Below, piece after piece: positions 31,776 through 34,947 of a DNA stretch of 34,947 bases (within the stretch, counting starts at the first letter, position 1; every line of letters starts with the position of its first letter). Where the stretch lies: NCBI GenBank assembly GCA_009731375.1, contig BJOX01000278.1, forward strand, positions 685,503-720,449, written 5' to 3'. The DNA is from Paulinella micropora. Lineage: Eukaryota; Cercozoa; Imbricatea; Euglyphida. The notes under the pieces are model-generated. The model did no database searches, was not told the origin of the DNA, and saw only the letters and a list, made by a program, of their open reading frames with translations. The position numbers and the translations under genes were made by a program.

Positions 31776-34168
31776 GTATAGGTGGGTGATGTAGAGTAGT
31801 TTGAGTTGATTTAGGATTGGTTTGGTATGTGCGCGGTAGTGTGTTTTTGCAATTATTCTGATTATTTTTTGTGTATTTTTATGAGTGGTTGTATATATTT
31901 CTTTTTGTTGTCATGCGTCCCCCAGATGGAGATGTTTTGTATGAGGTGTGGATATATGTGTGTGTAGTATAGTTGTTTCATTGTTTTGGTGTTTAGATAT
32001 TTTTTAGCATATAATAATGAGTTGATTGTGGGTTGGAGTTTACGGATTATGTTGTTGATATGTTGGTCATTGTTGTTATGTTGTAGTGTTATGCCCAGGA
32101 GTTTTGCGTGTTGGCATTGCTCGAGGGTGTGGTTGTTTATTGTTATTGTGATATTTTGTTTTGTTTTATGGAAAATTGTGTATGTTGTTTTTGTTGGGTT
32201 GGGTACTAGGTTATTAGAATGGAAGTAGTTTATTAGCTTAGTTATTTCTGTTTGTGTTTTTTGTTGTAAGTCTGTAGGAGTTTTTGCCGTTATTATAAGT
32301 GTTGTGTCGTCTGCATATGTATATACTGTTCCTTGTTGTATGATATTGATTATGTCGTTAATATAGAGTAGGAAGAAGGTGGTGGATAATGTGCTGCCTT
32401 GTGGGATGCCATGTGTGATGGTGCGTTTGTGGGACTTGGCATATTGTGTGTGGACTTCTTGAATGCGATTTGAGAAGTAGGATTCAAAGAACTGGACTGT
32501 GCCTTCGTTGAAATTAAAATTTCGTCGAAGTTTGTCGAGTAACTTTGAATGTTCTACTGTGTCGTATGCTTTCGAGAGGTCTACGTAAAGAGCTAGTACT
32601 AGCTCTTCTTTATCTTTATGTTTTTGTATTTGGTTTATTATGGTTTGGACTGTCATGGTTGTGCTTGAGTTAGGTCGGAATGCGTATTGTGTATGTGATA
32701 TTATGTTGTGTTTTGTTAGGTGGTCCATTATTTGTTTATTTATTATTGTGTCAAATACTTTAGCTATTATGGGTAGTAGTGATATCGGTCTGTAGTTGGC
32801 TGGCATGCTTGTGTCGCTGGCTTTGTATAGTTCTATTACTTTTGTTGTTTTGAGTGCGTCTGGGTATTTATTTTCATTTATGGCTTTGTTGAAGAGGTTG
32901 GTAAGCATAGGTGTGAGGAAGGCGTGCATGTCTTTTATAAGTGTTGGTTTTATTTTGTATATGTCCTCTGCTTTATCTCTGTTCATATTTTTTAGTGTTT
33001 TGTTTACAATGTCTTCTGTTGTGTTATGTAGTTTGAAGCTTGGATGTGTTTGTTTGTTTTCTTCCGCTCTCTCTTCTTGTTGTTGTTTGTGTTCGGTTGT
33101 TGGTATGCTGTTGCTTGTTTTTTTACCTATTGTTATGTAGTGATCGTTGAGTGCGTTTGCTATTTCTATGGGGTCTGTGTGTGTTTTGTTGTTGTACTGT
33201 ATTGTGGTTGGTGACGCTCTCGGTGGTTTGTTGTTAGGTACTAATTCTCTGAGTTTTCTGTGTTGTTTTTTTGGGTTGTTTTTATTTTCTTCTAGCGTCT
33301 TCATTATTTCGTCTTTTTTGGCTTTGTGTATTATTTTGTCGACTTTGTACCTCTGTGTCCTGTATGCCTGTTTGTTTTCTGTTGTCGGGTTATCTCTCCA
33401 TTTTTTATATAGTAGGTGCTTTTTTCTTATTTGCCTCTTTATTATGGGGCTGCACCAGCTTTTTCTTCTATTGCATTGCTTGGGTTTTCGTTCGAAGTGT
33501 TCTATTACTTTTGTTATTGTTGTTTGTATGTCTCTAAACTTTTGGTTTGTGTCGCTGCTTTCTGTGTTGTCCTGCGTGATGTATTCTAACTGTGTTTTGA
33601 GGTTTGCTAGGATTGCGTCTTTGTTTTTGTCGTACATGTTTTTGGTAAGTCTGGGTGTGTTGTCTGTGTCTGGTTTTCTTGTGCGGGTGTGTATTATTGC
33701 GTATATGGGGTGGTGGTCTGATATGCATGGGCTTATAATGTTTGATTCTATGTTGGCATTGATGTTGGTGATTATCATGTCTATGAGTGTGTGGGATGTT
33801 GTGTGGACCATGTCGTGTCTTGTTGCTTTTGTTATTGTTGTGTAGAGGTTGTTGTGTACCATTAGGTTTTGAAAGTCTGTGTGTGGTTTATGTATGTTGT
33901 CGAGTAGGTTGTAGTTGATGTCACCTACTAGTGTTATTGTGCTTGTAGGCGTTTTCTGTAGTATGCTGTTTATGTTATTTTGTAATGCATGCATGAATTG
34001 TTTGTCTATGAGTGGGCGTCTATACATACCTATTATTGTGTGTATTGGTTTGTTTTTAAGTTTATTATTATATATTCTTAGTGTTAGTGGAGTTTCGCAT
34101 GAGTCCGATATGGTTTGTTTATCGACTATTGTAATGTGCATGTTGCTTTTATAGTATATTGAGATCTC
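31776..34168 (-). mobile_element. Non-LTR retrotransposon (LINE), 5'-truncated, 3' end in a gap
   Basis: A LINE with APE endonuclease and reverse transcriptase on the minus strand. Coding similarity begins at 34168 (EISIYYKSN before the first Met) where a (GA)n tract (as read on the minus strand) cuts it off, and continues past the stop of the main frame into the gap at 31775. Domain order and motifs suggest the CR1/Jockey group, but a tree would be needed. Confidence 0.88.
31862..34141 (-). CDS. LINE ORF2: endonuclease and reverse transcriptase
   Basis: 759 residues without a stop. The endonuclease C-terminal half is present: VGDINYN (72-78), TLIDMIITN (118-126) and the SDHHPIY motif (141-147); the N-terminal catalytic part is missing because of truncation. 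The reverse transcriptase spans about 430-690: PANYRPISLLPIIAK, TQYAFRPNSSTT, motif A DLSKAYD (521-527), motif B GIPQGSTLS (578-586) and motif C YADD (609-612), followed by LGITLQ. All are intact, so this copy decayed little or was recently active. The frame stops at a run of six A after IKIHK; one more A would continue it as IIRIIAKTHYRAHTKP, typical of the family, so the stop is a one-base deletion or a sequencing error. Third positions are A or C rich, unlike the host exons. Confidence 0.92.
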   Translation of the reverse strand: MHITIVDKQTISDSCETPLTLRIYNNKLKNKPIHTIIGMYRRPLIDKQFMHALQNNINSILQKTPTSTITLVGDINYNLLDNIHKPHTDFQNLMVHNNLYTTITKATRHDMVHTTSHTLIDMIITNINANIESNIISPCISDHHPIYAIIHTRTRKPDTDNTPRLTKNMYDKNKDAILANLKTQLEYITQDNTESSDTNQKFRDIQTTITKVIEHFERKPKQCNRRKSWCSPIIKRQIRKKHLLYKKWRDNPTTENKQAYRTQRYKVDKIIHKAKKDEIMKTLEENKNNPKKQHRKLRELVPNNKPPRASPTTIQYNNKTHTDPIEIANALNDHYITIGKKTSNSIPTTEHKQQQEERAEENKQTHPSFKLHNTTEDIVNKTLKNMNRDKAEDIYKIKPTLIKDMHAFLTPMLTNLFNKAINENKYPDALKTTKVIELYKASDTSMPANYRPISLLPIIAKVFDTIINKQIMDHLTKHNIISHTQYAFRPNSSTTMTVQTIINQIQKHKDKEELVLALYVDLSKAYDTVEHSKLLDKLRRNFNFNEGTVQFFESYFSNRIQEVHTQYAKSHKRTITHGIPQGSTLSTTFFLLYINDIINIIQQGTVYTYADDTTLIITAKTPTDLQQKTQTEITKLINYFHSNNLVPNPTKTTYTIFHKTKQNITITINNHTLEQCQHAKLLGITLQHNNNDQHINNIIRKLQPTINSLLYAKKYLNTKTMKQLYYTHIYPHLIQNISIWGTHDNKKKYIQPLIKIHKK

Positions 34169-34285
34169 TCTCTCTCTCTCTCTCTCTCTCTTGCTCGCTC
34201 TCTCCCTCGCTCGCTCGCTCTCTCTCTCTCTCTCGTTCTCTCACTCTCTCTCTCTCGCTCTCTCACTATCTCTTCTCACACACAC

Positions 34286-34328
<43 letters not shown>

Positions 34329-34423
34329 CTCTCTTTCTCTCTTCCTTTTTCTCTCGATCTCTCTCTTTCTTTCTCATCTCTTTCTTTCTCTCTTCTCTCT
34401 CTCTCTTCTCTCGCTCTCTCTCT

Positions 34424-34494
<71 letters not shown>
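34165..34494. repeat. (CT)n array
   Basis: About 330 bp of CT with TTTC and GCTC interruptions between the LINE and the exon at 34495. Plus-strand Ser/Leu frames here are artefacts. Confidence 0.96.
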
Positions 34495-34499
<5 letters not shown>

Positions 34500-34677
34500 A
34501 AGTGTACTGTTTCAAGTAGGAAAACTGATAGCGGCACCGGAGACAACACAAAAGAAGAAACAAATCGCTGTATTTATCTCTGTTGGTGTGAATCTCATCA
34601 TGAAGAACCTCAAGAGGAGCCAGAGCTGTCATCCACACGGCATCGAGGTCTTCTGTGATATTGCTTCTTCTCTTGAT
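34495..34677 (-). CDS. Exon SNITEDLDAVWMTALAPLE
   Basis: The acceptor tttttactttgtag is strong. In phase 0 the exon reads IKRRSNITEDLDAVWMT, then ALAPLEVLHDEIHTNRDK and YSDLFLLLCCLRC, reaching a TGA at the edge of the (CT)n array. The first 45 residues look strongly protein-like; the last part may be intron, with possible donors at gttctt, gttgtc or gtacac. The plus-strand frame over the same bases is taken as its shadow. No family recognised. Confidence 0.55.
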
Positions 34678-34779
34678 CTACAAAGTAAAAATAATGACGA
34701 AGCTTGACGACTGTTATAAGATCTGTTATATTGGAGAACTTGGAGAAACATGTGTCATACAAAACTATTTGATAGGTAC

Positions 34780-34947
34780 ATTTGCCTGACTGATCTTGAC
34801 CGAAATAGAAAACGAAGCCTGTTCCACTTGTCCATCCTTTACTCGAACGTCCAACACGTGCGGCTTATGGGAAACGGTTTTCTTCTCACTCACGGCCTGG
34901 AAATAGTAGTACTGGCGACATAGGTTGTCGTTTGATGGCAACGCCGA
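34780..34947 (-). CDS. Exon running off the right edge
   Basis: At least 168 nt, ending in AAT before gtacct, phase 0. It reads RQYYYFQAVSEKKTVSHK, then PHVLDVRVKDGQVEQA and SFSISVKISQAN, with varied codons and no repeats. It joins the exon at 34677 in phase. Whether it belongs to the gene ending at 3614 cannot be told because of the LINE and gaps between them. Confidence 0.6.

Noticed and set aside
33147-33845. Plus-strand frame of 232 codons
   Set aside because: It is the antisense shadow of the LINE coding sequence.
34490-34707. Plus-strand exon after a long (CT)n tract
   Set aside because: The (CT)n gives a pyrimidine tract, but the AG is poor, and the opposite strand has a better acceptor and more protein-like frames.

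Overview
This window is eukaryotic genomic DNA dominated by simple repeats: (GATA)n/(TATC)n, (GATT/GATC)n, (GTAA)n, (CATA)n, (TATATG)n, (AAT)n, (GTA)n, (CT)n and others. It has six runs of N (5583-5720, 6148-6827, 9678-9687, 27743-28145, 30490-30602, 31316-31775). Canonical GT-AG splice sites, an AATAAA poly(A) signal, a tRNA-derived SINE and APE-type LINEs point to an intron-rich eukaryote, most likely an invertebrate animal. The species cannot be named from the sequence.

The long open frames printed by the repeats (Ser-Leu-Ile-Tyr, Thr-His, Ile-Tyr, Cys-Met-Tyr, poly-Thr and so on) are artefacts. The real coding signal is in short unique islands of about 20-280 bp between repeat arrays. On the plus strand, 862-1216 holds the last two exons of a gene with a YHS/TRASH-like metal-binding motif, followed by a poly(A) signal at 1352. 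On the minus strand, about twenty small exons from 26846 down to the stop at 3614 can be read. Most joins agree in splice phase; two stay unresolved (27028 to 26846, and 13121 to 12121). I infer one gene, or at most two, ending in a PH-like domain and a Gln-rich tail, convergent with the plus-strand gene. Less certain minus-strand exons lie at 27028-28618 and 34495-34947. The encoded protein was not recognised.

The most unusual feature is that many exons have degraded copies of themselves ('exon echoes') next to them inside the intron arrays, often still carrying splice-site motifs. Intron ends also tend to coincide with the ends of the microsatellites.

Mobile DNA: a nearly complete LINE ORF (31776-34168, minus), a decayed relative (28800-30099, plus), a tRNA-derived SINE (12748-13016, minus), three copies of a 125-bp palindromic element, a terminal-inverted-repeat element filled with a minisatellite (19257-19540), and a 270-bp repeat present three times (22209-23696).
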